64,000 bases of DNA from RYN-230 sp963829725 (GCA_963829725.1 CAWHJW010000009.1:1-64000), one strand, 5' to 3'. Shown: positions 16,844-25,714, counted from the stretch's first letter. A program made the numbers and translations. Notes: a model not told the origin generated them from the letters alone.

Positions 16844-17484
16844 GACGTTCTCCTCATGTGTCCAGGCCGTCGTCAACTGCCGAGATCTGCCCGGACAGGG
16901 CCGGGCACCTGATTGGGGTTTCCCGGGGACGCAGGTGGCAGGTCGAAACGCGGTGTCACCGTCATCAGCGCCGTCCCCTCGTTCGGACGGGTGTTCTGTG
17001 GCCCGCGCCGCCCTGGTACCTTGCCTTTCGATGCTGTTCTGGAACACCGTGCCCTGGCTAGGGACGAACGTCCCGCAATCACCGGGCCGCTCCTCAGAAC
17101 CCGCCGGGGACCTCCGTCGACGGCGGCAACGGCCGCTGCCGCCCTTTACCCCTGGATTTGACAGCCGGAGAGTTACCCCGGGCCTGCCAGCCGTTAAGCG
17201 AACAACTCCGTTCACATGACGCTCCAGTAACGCCGGCACCGACACGCGGGACCTTCGGCCCTACGCGGCCAGCGCCGGCAGGCCTATATTCATGGTATGT
17301 AGTCTGGGATGGTGGTATGTATTATTGGTGTTCCGGAGCCATGCTTTCCTGATACACAATTTAATTAGCTGGGGAGAACCGCAAAGAAACTTCTGGTTCC
17401 GCCGCTCTCGCCGACGACCTGGCCGTCCTGGAACCAGGTATTCAAACCAGACCCGGGATGGCCGCCATTAGAGGGGTGCCGTAG
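16844..17484. promoter_or_regulatory. 640-bp divergent control region between thiolase and acyl-CoA dehydrogenase operon
   Basis: No gene recognised. The distal half (about 17280-17370) is clearly AT-richer than its surroundings and probably holds the promoter of the plus-strand operon. It contains a 9-bp direct repeat at 20-bp spacing. A short inverted repeat GAAC-N6-GTTC lies at 17200-17213. Confidence 0.5.
17293..17321. repeat. Direct repeat TGGTATGTA at 20-bp spacing
   Basis: Identical 9-mers at 17293-17301 and 17313-17321, two helical turns apart, lie in the AT-rich part of the control region about 165-190 bp before the acyl-CoA dehydrogenase start. The geometry suits side-by-side binding of a regulator. 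Confidence 0.5.
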
Positions 17485-18624
17485 ATGGATTTCGAGCTTA
17501 CTGACGAGCAAGAGCTGGTCCGCAGCACGGTAAGGGAGTTCGCCGACGCCGAACTCGCGCCGGTCGCGGCCGAGATCGACCGTAACCACCGCTTTCCTGA
17601 GGAGGTCCTGCCGAAGATGGCGGGCCTGAGCCTCCTGGGTATGCCCTACCCCGAGGAGGTGGGTGGCGCCGGGGCTGACTACGTGAGCTACGTAATAGCT
17701 CTTGAGGAAGTGTCGAGAGCGTGCGCCACCACCGGGGTCATCATGACGGCGCACACCACGCTCGCCACCTGGCCGATCTTCAAGTTCGGAACCCAGGCCC
17801 AGAAGGATAAGTATCTCTTTGATATGGCTTCCGGCCGCCGCCTGGGCGCTTTTGCGCTGACCGAGCCGGCCGCCGGAACCGATGCCGGCGCCGGCACCTG
17901 CACGGCGGTGCTGAGCGGAGACGAGTACGTTCTCAACGGATCGAAGATCTTCATCTCCAACGCCCCGTACGCCGACGTGTACATCGTCTTTGCGAAGACC
18001 GATCCAGACCACGGGACGCGGGGGATGAGCGCCTTCATCGTCGAGAGAGATGCCCCAGGTTTCTCCGTCGGAGAGGCAGAGCACAAGCTGGGAATTCGCG
18101 GCTCCAGTACGCCGCCCCTCTACTTCAATAACTGCCACATTCCCAGGGATGCGCTCCTGGGCGGGGAAGGCAACGGCTTCAGGGTAGCCATGCAGACGCT
18201 CGATGGCGGGCGCATCGGCATCGCCGCGCAGGCGCTGGGCATAGCCCAGGCAGCGCTCGACGCGTCGGCAGCGTACGCTAAGGAGCGTGTCCAGTTCGGC
18301 AAGCCGATCGCCAGCCTGCAGGCTATTCAGTGGATGATTGCCGATATGGCTACCGAGATCGACGCTGCCCGGCTCCTTACCTACCGCGCCGCATCAAACA
18401 TGGACAACGGCCGCCCCTATTCAACCGAAGGGGCGATGGCAAAACTGTTTGCCTCGGAGACCGCCACCCGGGTGGCTGGCAAGGCAATCCAGATCCATGG
18501 CGGATACGGCTATACGGAGAGCTATCCGGTGGAACGAAACTGGCGCGACGCCAAGATAACCGAGATTTACGAGGGAACGTCCGAAGTGCAGCGTATGGTT
18601 ATCGCGAGAAGCTGCCTGCGGTGA
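17485..18624 (+). CDS. Acyl-CoA dehydrogenase
   Basis: A 379-residue flavoprotein of the short-chain acyl-CoA dehydrogenase type. FAD/substrate signatures (A-L-T-E-P-A-A-G-T-D-A-G, I-F-I-S-N-A) and the C-terminal I-H-G-G-Y-G-Y-T-E-S-Y with the catalytic base Glu363 in Y-E-G-T-S-E-V-Q are present. The ATG has GAGGGG nine bases upstream. It is the first gene of an operon with phaJ and fixABCX. By analogy with E. coli, where FixABCX serves the CaiA acyl-CoA dehydrogenase, this enzyme may exchange electrons with FixAB, reducing or oxidising a C4 enoyl-CoA. Substrate and direction cannot be read from sequence. Confidence 0.9.
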   Translation: MDFELTDEQELVRSTVREFADAELAPVAAEIDRNHRFPEEVLPKMAGLSLLGMPYPEEVGGAGADYVSYVIALEEVSRACATTGVIMTAHTTLATWPIFKFGTQAQKDKYLFDMASGRRLGAFALTEPAAGTDAGAGTCTAVLSGDEYVLNGSKIFISNAPYADVYIVFAKTDPDHGTRGMSAFIVERDAPGFSVGEAEHKLGIRGSSTPPLYFNNCHIPRDALLGGEGNGFRVAMQTLDGGRIGIAAQALGIAQAALDASAAYAKERVQFGKPIASLQAIQWMIADMATEIDAARLLTYRAASNMDNGRPYSTEGAMAKLFASETATRVAGKAIQIHGGYGYTESYPVERNWRDAKITEIYEGTSEVQRMVIARSCLR

Positions 18625-18631
18625 GGGTAAG

Positions 18632-18653
18632 CGGGCCGGGAAATCCCGGCCCG
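18632..18653 (+). terminator. Strong intra-operon hairpin after the acyl-CoA dehydrogenase gene
   Basis: CGGGCCGGG and CCCGGCCCG form a 9-bp perfect stem with an AAAT loop, directly between the stop at 18624 and the phaJ ribosome binding site. There is no U-tract. It may be an attenuator or mRNA-stabilising element that lowers expression of the downstream genes. Confidence 0.6.
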
Positions 18654-18680
18654 TGCACGTTGCGAGTGGAGGAGCGAGAA

Positions 18681-19103
18681 TTGGCTTTTGAGCTAGCCTA
18701 CGATGAGATCAAGATCGATGATAGCGCATCGCTCGCCAAGACGATCACCGAGGGAGATATCGTAAATTACGCGGGCATCACCGGGGATTTCAACCCAATT
18801 CACATCGACGCGGTGTATGCGAGCCAGTCGATGTTCGCCGAGCGGGTCGCGCACGGCATGCTCGTGGCCGGGCTGATCTCCGCGGTGCTGGGCACCCTGC
18901 TTCCGGGCCCGAATTCCATTTACCTGGGGCAGGACCTCAAGTTCACGGCTCCGGTCAAAATCGGCGACACGGTCACGGCGACAGTGACGGTGACAGAGAA
19001 GCGCGATGACAAGAGAATCCTGAAGCTCAAGACCACGGTGTCGAATCAACGGGGCGAAGTAGTCGTGGACGGCAGCGCGGTAGTCAAGAAAATGGGTCTG
19101 TAA
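18681..19103 (+). CDS. phaJ: MaoC-type (R)-specific enoyl-CoA hydratase
   Basis: A 140-residue single-hotdog hydratase. The hydratase-2 motif G-D-F-N-P-I-H-I-D places Asp36 and His41 five residues apart, as in PhaJ. It is followed by A-H-G-M-L. The start is TTG at 18681, supported by GGAGGAG at proper distance; the frame upstream has no better start. PhaJ turns crotonyl-CoA-type enoyl-CoAs into (R)-3-hydroxyacyl-CoA, the PHA synthase substrate, and could compensate for the missing phaB. It lies between the dehydrogenase and fixABCX. Confidence 0.85.
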   Translation: MAFELAYDEIKIDDSASLAKTITEGDIVNYAGITGDFNPIHIDAVYASQSMFAERVAHGMLVAGLISAVLGTLLPGPNSIYLGQDLKFTAPVKIGDTVTATVTVTEKRDDKRILKLKTTVSNQRGEVVVDGSAVVKKMGL

Positions 19104-19184
19104 CCCGGTGCGAGGGGTGACGCGAGTGTCTTCGAGCAGTCATCGTGCCCGCCTGCCGCGGGGGCCGCTGCCGAGAGGAGCGTT

Positions 19185-19961
19185 ATGAAGATTGTGGTCG
19201 CCTACAAGTGGACGTGCGACCCGGAGGAGGCCACGGTACGCGGCGACGGCACGGTGGACTGGAGCCGGGCGAAGCCCGGCATCAGCGCCTATGACCCGGT
19301 GGCCATAGAACTGGCGCGCCGTCTCGCCGAAGCCGCGGGTGCCGAACTGATTGGCGTGACGGTAGGGGCGAAGGGGGTTGGTGTGGCGATCGCGTCCAAG
19401 GCTGCCCTCTCGCGTGGCCTGGACCGGGTGGTGATCATCGAGGATGAGTCCCTGCGCGAAGCCGGGAGGTCTGGGCTGGCCGCGGTGCTCGCCGCGGCGA
19501 TCCGTCATATCGGCGACGTGGACCTTGTCGTCACTGGCGACTCGTCGGTGGATGTGGCGGCCAAGATGGTGCCGACCGTGCTGGCCGGCGAGCTCGGCTG
19601 GCCGGCTGTCGCTGAGGTCACCGCGGTGACTGGCCAGGCTGGCACGCTGCGCGTGGAGCGCGCGGTGCCAGGCGGCGTGCAAGTTCTTGAGATTTCCGGC
19701 CCCGCTGTGCTGGCCGCGTCCGCGGATGCGGCGGTGCCGCGGGTACCGGGCATGAAAGACCTCCTCGCGGCGGGCAAAAAGCCGGTGGAGCAACTGGAGC
19801 TTACGGCCCTGGATGTGCCCGCGAGGAGCGCGGTCATGACGGTCACGGGCAGGTCACGCCCGGACCGCAAGGCCCGCAAGGGCCAGCTCATCGACACTGG
19901 CGACCCAGCGGCCGCTGCTGCCGAGCTCGTCAGCGCGCTCCGCGGCGCCGGAGCGCTGTGA
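19185..19961 (+). CDS. fixA: FixA, electron-transfer flavoprotein beta-type subunit
   Basis: A 258-residue EtfB/FixA protein. MKIVVAYKWTCDP, G-x-V-D-W-S-R-A-K-P-G-I-S-A-Y-D-P, L-S-R-G-L-D-R-V-V-I and P-G-M-K-D-L-L-A-A-G-K-K-P-V-E match FixA of the FixABCX type more than housekeeping EtfB. GAGGAG precedes the ATG. It is followed by fixB, fixC and fixX in the canonical order. FixAB binds FAD and, in characterised systems, bifurcates electrons from NADH to quinone (through FixC) and to a low-potential acceptor (through FixX). Confidence 0.88.
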   Translation: MKIVVAYKWTCDPEEATVRGDGTVDWSRAKPGISAYDPVAIELARRLAEAAGAELIGVTVGAKGVGVAIASKAALSRGLDRVVIIEDESLREAGRSGLAAVLAAAIRHIGDVDLVVTGDSSVDVAAKMVPTVLAGELGWPAVAEVTAVTGQAGTLRVERAVPGGVQVLEISGPAVLAASADAAVPRVPGMKDLLAAGKKPVEQLELTALDVPARSAVMTVTGRSRPDRKARKGQLIDTGDPAAAAAELVSALRGAGAL

Positions 19962-19992
19962 CTGGCCGCAGGATGATGGAGAGGACTAAACG

Positions 19993-20904
19993 GTGAGCGT
20001 GAACGCCTGGATCGTCGTCGGGGATCAACCGGCGGTAGGCAACCTGATCACGATCGCGCGCTCCTTGGGCGGGCAGGTCGCGGCCGTCGTCGCCGGGCCC
20101 CGGTCGGTAGCCGAGACGGTGGCGGCGAGCGGTGTGGACAAGGTGGTCTGGTGCGGCGCGCTGGGTGAGGCGCCCGCTGAAGCCAACGCTCCGGCGGTGG
20201 CCGGCGTTGTCGCGGCCGATCCGCCCCGCGTCGTGCTCAGCGGCCGTAACCCAGGCGAGCGGGTGCTCCTGGGTGCCGCCGCAGCCCGCCTGGGGGCGGC
20301 GGTCCTGACCGGCGCCCGCTCAGTCTCAGCCGACGGCGCCGATGTCATCGTGGTCAACGCCGTTTTCGGCGACATCGCCGACGAGACCGTCGCTGTCTCC
20401 GGCCCGGTAGCCCTGCTGCTGGACGGCGGCGGCGTGCCGCCGGCCGGCAGTGCCAGCGCGCCCATTGAGGAGATCGCCGCCACGCCGCTGGCCATGAAGG
20501 TGATCGAGACCAGGACGTCCGGCTTCGATGAGGTTGACCTCAACGCCGCCCCCCGGGTGATTGGCGTCGGCCGTGGCCTCAAGGCCAAGGAGGACCTGGC
20601 CATGATCGAGGCGCTCGCCAGGGCCGCCAAGGCCGAGATCGCCTGCTCCCGCCCGGTGGCCGAGGGCCTGAACTGGATGGGGAAGGACCGCTACATCGGG
20701 AGCTCCGGCGCGCACATCGCCCCTCAGGTCTACTTCGCGGTCGGGATTTCCGGCCAGTTGCAGCACATGGTCGGCGTGCAGGGGGCCGAGATGATCGTGG
20801 CGATCAACTCCGACCCCAATGCCGCCGTCTTCAAAGAAACCGACTATGGTCTCGTCGGCGACCTCTACCAGCTGGTGCCGGCGATCACCGCCGCCCTGAA
20901 ATGA
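19993..20904 (+). CDS. fixB: FixB, electron-transfer flavoprotein alpha-type subunit
   Basis: A 303-residue EtfA/FixB protein. The C-terminal FAD domain is clear: V-I-G-V-G-R-G-L, A-C-S-R-P-V-A-E-G, I-G-S-S-G-A-H-I-A-P, then Y-F-A-V-G-I-S-G-Q-L-Q-H-M-V-G-V-Q, V-A-I-N-S-D-P-N-A and D-Y-G-L-V-G-D-L. The start is GTG, with GAGGA upstream. It forms the heterodimer with FixA. It lacks the extra N-terminal ferredoxin domain seen in some bifurcating EtfA proteins. Confidence 0.88.
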   Translation: MSVNAWIVVGDQPAVGNLITIARSLGGQVAAVVAGPRSVAETVAASGVDKVVWCGALGEAPAEANAPAVAGVVAADPPRVVLSGRNPGERVLLGAAAARLGAAVLTGARSVSADGADVIVVNAVFGDIADETVAVSGPVALLLDGGGVPPAGSASAPIEEIAATPLAMKVIETRTSGFDEVDLNAAPRVIGVGRGLKAKEDLAMIEALARAAKAEIACSRPVAEGLNWMGKDRYIGSSGAHIAPQVYFAVGISGQLQHMVGVQGAEMIVAINSDPNAAVFKETDYGLVGDLYQLVPAITAALK

Positions 20905-20913
20905 CGGTGCCCG

Positions 20914-22227
20914 ATGCCAGAAACGGCTGAGCCTGACTTCGACGTCATCGTTATCGGCGCCGGCATCGCCGGTTGCGTGACGGCCTACCAGCTCGCCCGG
21001 CAGGGACGTTCAGTCCTGCTGATCGAGCGGGGCGAGGCTCCCGGCTCCAAGAACCTCTCCGGTGGCGTGCTGTACTCCCGCGGCATCCAGGAGGTCTTCC
21101 CCGGGTTCCTCGACGAGGCGCCGGTCGAGCGCCGGATCACGCGCAACTATATTAACTTCCTCAACGCCGGGAGTTCAGTCGGCATCGACTACCAGGACAT
21201 GCGCCTGGCGGATCCGGTCAACGCGGTCACGGTGCTGCGCGCCAAGCTGGATGCGTGGCTGGCCGAGAAGTGCGAGGAAGCGGGCGCCCTCATCATGCCC
21301 GGGGTCCGGGTCGACCGGGTGCTGACCGAGGATGGTGCCGCCGGCAAGCGGGTCGTGGGCGTCCAGGCCGGTGAGGACGAGCTGCGCGCCCGCGTGGTTG
21401 TGGCGGCCGACGGGGTGAATTCCTTTATCGCCAAGGAGGCCGGGCTGCGTAAGAACGAGCCGCTGAACCACCTGGCTGTCGGCGTGAAATCCGTCGTGTC
21501 GCTGCCCAGGGAGACGATCGAGGCACGATTCAACCTGACCGGTGACGAGGGCGCGGCCATCGCCGTTGTCGGTGACTGCACCGAGGGTGTCGGGGGCGGC
21601 GGCTTTCTCTACACCAACATCGACTCCATTTCCGTTGGCGTGGTCGTGCGCCTGGACGATCTCACCGCTAAGAAGAAGGTCGTCACCGACATCTTCGACC
21701 ACTTCCTTGAGCACCGGTTCATTGCCCAATACCTTGACGGCGGCGAACTGGCCGAGTACGGGTGCCATCTGGTCGCCGAGGGCGGCATGAAGATGATCGG
21801 CGAGATCACCATGGACGGCATGCTCGTCGTCGGTGACGCCGCCGGGCTCACTCTCAATACTGGGTTGACCGTGCGCGGCATGGACCTGGCGGTCGCCTCC
21901 GCGGTCGCCGCCGCCGAGGGCATCAGCTCAGCTCTGGAGCGCAGCGACACGTCCAAGGCAGGCCTGGCCGGGTACCGGCAGAGGTTCTTTGCCTCATACG
22001 CTGGCCAGGACATGAAGACCTACGCCAGGGCGCCCGCCTTCCTTGAGGCCGAGCGCATGTACAAGGACTACGGCGAGCTTTTCGCCGACGTCCTGTACGG
22101 CGCGTTCAATCTCGACACCCAGCCCCGCCGGCATCTCCTGAGCGTCGCACGTAAGACACTGACGCAATCACCGGTGAAGATGAGGCAGCTGGTCCGCGAC
22201 GGCATTGCAGGAGCGCGCGCACTATGA
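20914..22227 (+). CDS. fixC: FixC, FAD-dependent ETF:quinone oxidoreductase-type protein
   Basis: A 437-residue flavoprotein with the N-terminal dinucleotide fold G-A-G-I-A-G (15-20) and E-R-G ending, then G-S-K-N-L-S-G-G-V-L-Y, a second FAD motif V-V-G-D-A-A-G-L-T-L-N and the C-terminal region of the FixC/ETF-QO family. The iron-sulfur part of ETF-QO is not in this chain; it is supplied by FixX, whose start overlaps the fixC stop (ATGA). The protein should pass electrons from FixAB to the quinone pool at the membrane. Confidence 0.9.
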   Translation: MPETAEPDFDVIVIGAGIAGCVTAYQLARQGRSVLLIERGEAPGSKNLSGGVLYSRGIQEVFPGFLDEAPVERRITRNYINFLNAGSSVGIDYQDMRLADPVNAVTVLRAKLDAWLAEKCEEAGALIMPGVRVDRVLTEDGAAGKRVVGVQAGEDELRARVVVAADGVNSFIAKEAGLRKNEPLNHLAVGVKSVVSLPRETIEARFNLTGDEGAAIAVVGDCTEGVGGGGFLYTNIDSISVGVVVRLDDLTAKKKVVTDIFDHFLEHRFIAQYLDGGELAEYGCHLVAEGGMKMIGEITMDGMLVVGDAAGLTLNTGLTVRGMDLAVASAVAAAEGISSALERSDTSKAGLAGYRQRFFASYAGQDMKTYARAPAFLEAERMYKDYGELFADVLYGAFNLDTQPRRHLLSVARKTLTQSPVKMRQLVRDGIAGARAL

Positions 22228-22511
22228 AACCACTGTCCGTCCCTGAGCGCCTGGCGAAGAACCGCTTTAGCCTCGATGAGGAGGAATGCCACATCGAGGT
22301 TAACCAGGAGATCGCCAGGACTACCGGAACGGGCAAGGCCATCGTCGCCTGCTGCCCGGCCCACGTCTACACCGAGGAACCCGACGGGACCATCTCCGTC
22401 GAGTATGCCGCCTGCCTGGAGTGCGGCACCTGCCTGGCCGTCGCCGCCCCAGGGGCGCTGAAATGGCACTACCCCCGCGGCGGGTTCGGCGTCCAGTTCC
22501 GCGAGGGGTAG
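22224..22511 (+). CDS. fixX: FixX, ferredoxin-like protein
   Basis: A 95-residue ferredoxin-like protein matching FixX along its length: R-L-A-K-N-R-F-S-L-D-E-E, A-C-C-P-A-H-V-Y, A-A-C-L-E-C-G-T-C and a closing P-R-G-G-F-G-V-Q-F-R. The cysteines in C-P-A and C-x2-C-x2-C would bind one iron-sulfur cluster. The ATG overlaps the fixC stop, so production is coupled. The gene ends 16 bp from the convergent phaC end. Confidence 0.9.
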   Translation: MKPLSVPERLAKNRFSLDEEECHIEVNQEIARTTGTGKAIVACCPAHVYTEEPDGTISVEYAACLECGTCLAVAAPGALKWHYPRGGFGVQFREG

Positions 22512-22527
22512 TGCCCAGCGAGAGTTC

Positions 22528-24267
22528 TTACCGTTGCAGGATGTAGGTGCCTGGTGCGGGGCATAGTGGCCGGAATTTTGCGTTGCCCAGGGTGCGCGGG
22601 GCTGGCTTCATGTCGCCGCTGCGTTCGGCTAGCCAGGTGGTGTAGTCGGGCCACCAGCTGCCCTGGACGGTCTCGGCGTGGGCTAGCCATTCGTTGTGGT
22701 CGGGCGGGTTGCCGGGTGCGAGGCGGAAGGTCGCCTTGGGGTTGGATGGCGGGTTGACCATGGCGGCGATGTGGCCGCTGTTGGAGAGGACGAAGCGGAT
22801 GCTGCCGCTGAGCAGCTGGGTGGCGCGGTAGGCCGATGGCCATGGTGAGATGTGGTCGTCGATGCCGGCCACGATGTAGCTGTCCACGTCGATCTTGGAG
22901 AGGTCGACGGGGGAGCCGAGCATGCTTACGGCATCTGGCCTGGTGAGCGCGTTGGCCATGGCGATCTCGATGAAGTTGCGGTGCAGCGCGGCGGGCATCC
23001 TGGTGGTGTCGGCGTTCCAGTACAGGATGTCGAACGGCGGCGGGGTCTTGCCCTGCAGGTAGTTGTTGACCCAGTAGTTCCAGATCAGGTCGTCGGGCCG
23101 GAGCCAGGCGAACACCTCGGCGAGGGTGCGCCCGTCCATGTACCCGCGGGCGCGGGAGGCGAGGATGGACCCGGCGGCCGTGGCCTCGTCCATCAGCGAG
23201 ACGGTTGTGCCTGCCTGCGTCATGTCCAGGAGTGTCACGCCCAGGCCGAGGCTGGCGAGCTGGTCGAGTTGCCCGGTCGCGCTCAGGTGCGCGCTGACCA
23301 TGGAGGACAGGATGCCGCCGGCGCACAGGCCCATGAGGTTGATCTTGGGTGCCTTGGTGATGTCGCGGAGTGTGCCGATCGAGTCGACGACTGCTTCACC
23401 GTAGGTGTCCAGGTCCCAGTTCCTGGCGTCCTTGCCGGGGTTGCGCCAGGAGAGCACGAATACCTGATATCCCTGCGCCACGAAGAATTCGAGCATGCTG
23501 CGGCCGGGCGCGAGGTCGGTGACGTAATACTTGTTGATCATCGGCGGGACCATGAGCAGCGGGATCGGGTAGACCGTGGGCGTGGTCGGCTTGTACTGGA
23601 TCAGTTCGTAGACGTCGGTGCGGGCCACTACGGCTCCCGGCGTCACGGCGAGGTCCTGGCCGACCTGGAACGCGTCGGATGCCACCATCGTCGGGATGTG
23701 CGGGGTAGAGGACATGTCCGAGACCAGGGCACGGACACCCCGCACGGCGCTCAGCCCGCCGGTGTCGATGAACGCCTTCCATGCGGCCGGGCTGAGCAGC
23801 GGGTAGTTACTCGGCGCGGACGCGGCGATGAGATTGGTCAGCATGAACTTCAGCCGCGTGTTGTCCCGCCAGTCCAGCTCCGCGTCAGCGAGCAGTTCCT
23901 CGGCCGTCCCCCCGATGGCCAGGTAGGCCTGGACGGCGCGTTTGAGCAGCGGGTTCTCACTCCACGCGGGATCCGCGAACCGGCGGTCGCGGCGCGCCGG
24001 GGCGATCGCCGAACTGCCCGCCGCGATGCCGGCGAGTTCGGCGGCCAGCTTGGTGGCCCGCCGGGCCACCGTCCCCGGACGGCCGGCCAGCCGGGCCGCG
24101 TACCGCATCATGCTGGAATCCGGCCGGAAACGGCGGAACGTGCCGAGAGTAGCGTCGGGCAGGACGAGATCCAGCATGCCGACTGCCTTGGTGGCTTCGG
24201 GTTCCGCTGACTCACCCGCCGGGCGCGTGGTGTTAGTGGTTGCGCGTGTATTTCTGGTGGCCGCCAC
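22528..24267 (-). CDS. phaC: Polyhydroxyalkanoate synthase
   Basis: A 579-residue PHA synthase of class I size. The lipase-like box reads G-L-C-A-G-G with catalytic Cys315. The Asp (V-A-G-I-D-D-H-I-S-P-W) and His (S-N-S-G-H-I-A-A-M-V-N-P-P) of the triad are in order, and W-R-N-P, D-L-D-T-Y are conserved. It polymerises (R)-3-hydroxyacyl-CoA at the granule surface. It is downstream of the EMC genes on the same strand, separated from msd by 236 bp, and convergent with fixX. No phasin gene is seen next to it. Confidence 0.93.
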   Translation of the reverse strand: MAATRNTRATTNTTRPAGESAEPEATKAVGMLDLVLPDATLGTFRRFRPDSSMMRYAARLAGRPGTVARRATKLAAELAGIAAGSSAIAPARRDRRFADPAWSENPLLKRAVQAYLAIGGTAEELLADAELDWRDNTRLKFMLTNLIAASAPSNYPLLSPAAWKAFIDTGGLSAVRGVRALVSDMSSTPHIPTMVASDAFQVGQDLAVTPGAVVARTDVYELIQYKPTTPTVYPIPLLMVPPMINKYYVTDLAPGRSMLEFFVAQGYQVFVLSWRNPGKDARNWDLDTYGEAVVDSIGTLRDITKAPKINLMGLCAGGILSSMVSAHLSATGQLDQLASLGLGVTLLDMTQAGTTVSLMDEATAAGSILASRARGYMDGRTLAEVFAWLRPDDLIWNYWVNNYLQGKTPPPFDILYWNADTTRMPAALHRNFIEIAMANALTRPDAVSMLGSPVDLSKIDVDSYIVAGIDDHISPWPSAYRATQLLSGSIRFVLSNSGHIAAMVNPPSNPKATFRLAPGNPPDHNEWLAHAETVQGSWWPDYTTWLAERSGDMKPAPRTLGNAKFRPLCPAPGTYILQR

Positions 24268-24503
24268 GGATGATCACGTCCTCACTTCTGATCCACAATG
24301 CAGTACTGGCTGTTTCAGCGAGCCAAGCACCAGTCAAGCCACTTATTACAAGCAAGTAAACCAGGCAATCGGAAAATCCCGCAGAGCCGACCGGCCCGAA
24401 ACAGCGGGGACGTTCGCCCTCTTGACGTTGGGTCGTGGTTACGAGCCCGCATAGCGGCATGACCTCAACGCCAGCCAGCACAGGCAGTTACCAACGGCTA
24501 CGG
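24268..24503. promoter_or_regulatory. Intergenic region upstream of phaC
   Basis: 236 bp between msd and phaC with an AT-richer core (about 24335-24375, TTATTACAAGCAAGTAAACC). It probably carries a separate phaC promoter; no operator could be fixed. Confidence 0.45.
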
Positions 24504-25706
24504 TTAGTCGGCGATCCGGTACTCCTCCAGCAGCCGGCGTGCCACGATCATCTTCTGGATCTCCGCCGTACCCTCACCGATGAGCAGCATCGGGGCCTCC
24601 CGGTACAGCCGCTCAATCTCGTACTCCTTGGAGTAGCCGTAGCCGCCGTGGATGCGGAAGGAGTCTTCGACGACTTCTTTGCCGTATTCGGCGGCGAGGT
24701 ACTTGGCCATGCCGGCCTCGAGGTCGTTGCGGTTACCGGAGTCTTTCGTGCGGGCCGCCATCACCATCATCTGGTGGGCGGCCTCGACCTTGGTGGCCAT
24801 CTCGGCCAGCTTAAACGCGATGGCCTGATGCTGGGCGATCGGCTTGCCGAAGGCGTGCCGCCGCTGCGCGTAGGCGATGCCCAGCTCGAAGGCACGGAGG
24901 GCGAGCCCGCAGCCCCGGGCGGCGACATTTACCCGGCCGACCTCGACACCGTCCATCATCTGGTAGAATCCCCGGCCGGTGGTGCCGCCCAGCACCCGGT
25001 CAGCCGGGATCCGGACGTCCTGCAGGATCAGCTCGGTGGTGTCGACGCCCTTGTAGCCCATCTTCTCGATCTTCCCCGGCACGGTCAGGCCTGGCATCTT
25101 CGGGTTGGCGCCGAAGCCCGGCTCCTTTTCGATCAGGAAGGTGGTCATGTTCCGGTGCGGCGCGTCGTGGCCATCGTCGGTCCGGCAAAGCACCGCCACC
25201 AGGGTTGAGGAGGCACCGTTAGTCAGCCACATCTTCTGGCCATTGATCACGTAGCCGTCGCCATCGCGTACCGCCTTGGTACGTATCGCCGAGACGTCCG
25301 AGCCCATCCCCGGCTCCGACATGGAGAAGGCGCCGCGTACCTCGCCAGCCGCCATGCGGGGCAGGAAGTAGTCCTTCTGTTCCTGGGTGCCATGCTGGGC
25401 GATCATGTGCGCAACGATGAAATGGGTGTTGATGATGCCCGACACCGACATCCAGCCCCGGGCGATCGCCTCCACCACCAGCGCGTAGGTGAGCAGCGAT
25501 TCCCCGAGACCGCCATGCTCCTCGGGGATGGTCAGCCCGAACAGGCCCAGCTGCTTCATCCCGTTGACGATCTGGGCAGGGTACTCGTCCTTGTGCTCAA
25601 GCTCGGTGGCGACCGGGATGATTTCCTTGTCGACAAAGTCCCGGACCGTGGCGAGGATGTCCCGCTGGATCTCGGTCAGGCCCTCGGTCTGTGCCAGGCG
25701 TCCCAT
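24504..25706 (-). CDS. Acyl-CoA dehydrogenase, probable methylsuccinyl-CoA dehydrogenase of the EMC pathway
   Basis: A 400-residue acyl-CoA dehydrogenase with F-S-M-S-E-P-G-M-G-S-D-V-S, M-W-L-T-N-G-A, R-I-H-G-G-Y-G-Y-S-K-E-Y and the terminal G-E-G-T-A-E-I-Q-K-M-I-V-A. In E. coli-like short-chain enzymes the catalytic Glu sits in Y-E-G-T; here the place reads I-G-E-G-T, which still offers Glu. The ATG at 25706 has GAGGAAC upstream. Its place directly after ccr, ecm, mcl and mch makes (2S)-methylsuccinyl-CoA oxidation to mesaconyl-CoA the likely role. The dehydrogenase at 17485 is the alternative candidate. Confidence 0.8.
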   Translation of the reverse strand: MGRLAQTEGLTEIQRDILATVRDFVDKEIIPVATELEHKDEYPAQIVNGMKQLGLFGLTIPEEHGGLGESLLTYALVVEAIARGWMSVSGIINTHFIVAHMIAQHGTQEQKDYFLPRMAAGEVRGAFSMSEPGMGSDVSAIRTKAVRDGDGYVINGQKMWLTNGASSTLVAVLCRTDDGHDAPHRNMTTFLIEKEPGFGANPKMPGLTVPGKIEKMGYKGVDTTELILQDVRIPADRVLGGTTGRGFYQMMDGVEVGRVNVAARGCGLALRAFELGIAYAQRRHAFGKPIAQHQAIAFKLAEMATKVEAAHQMMVMAARTKDSGNRNDLEAGMAKYLAAEYGKEVVEDSFRIHGGYGYSKEYEIERLYREAPMLLIGEGTAEIQKMIVARRLLEEYRIAD

Positions 25707-25714
25707 GTCGTTCC

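Noticed and set aside
16873..17082. A 69-codon minus-strand frame upstream of thiolase
   Set aside because: It has no ribosome site or family match; the region is more likely control DNA.
22852..24210. A 452-codon plus-strand frame opposite phaC
   Set aside because: Antisense to a conserved gene with an intact catalytic triad; composition is that of a shadow frame.
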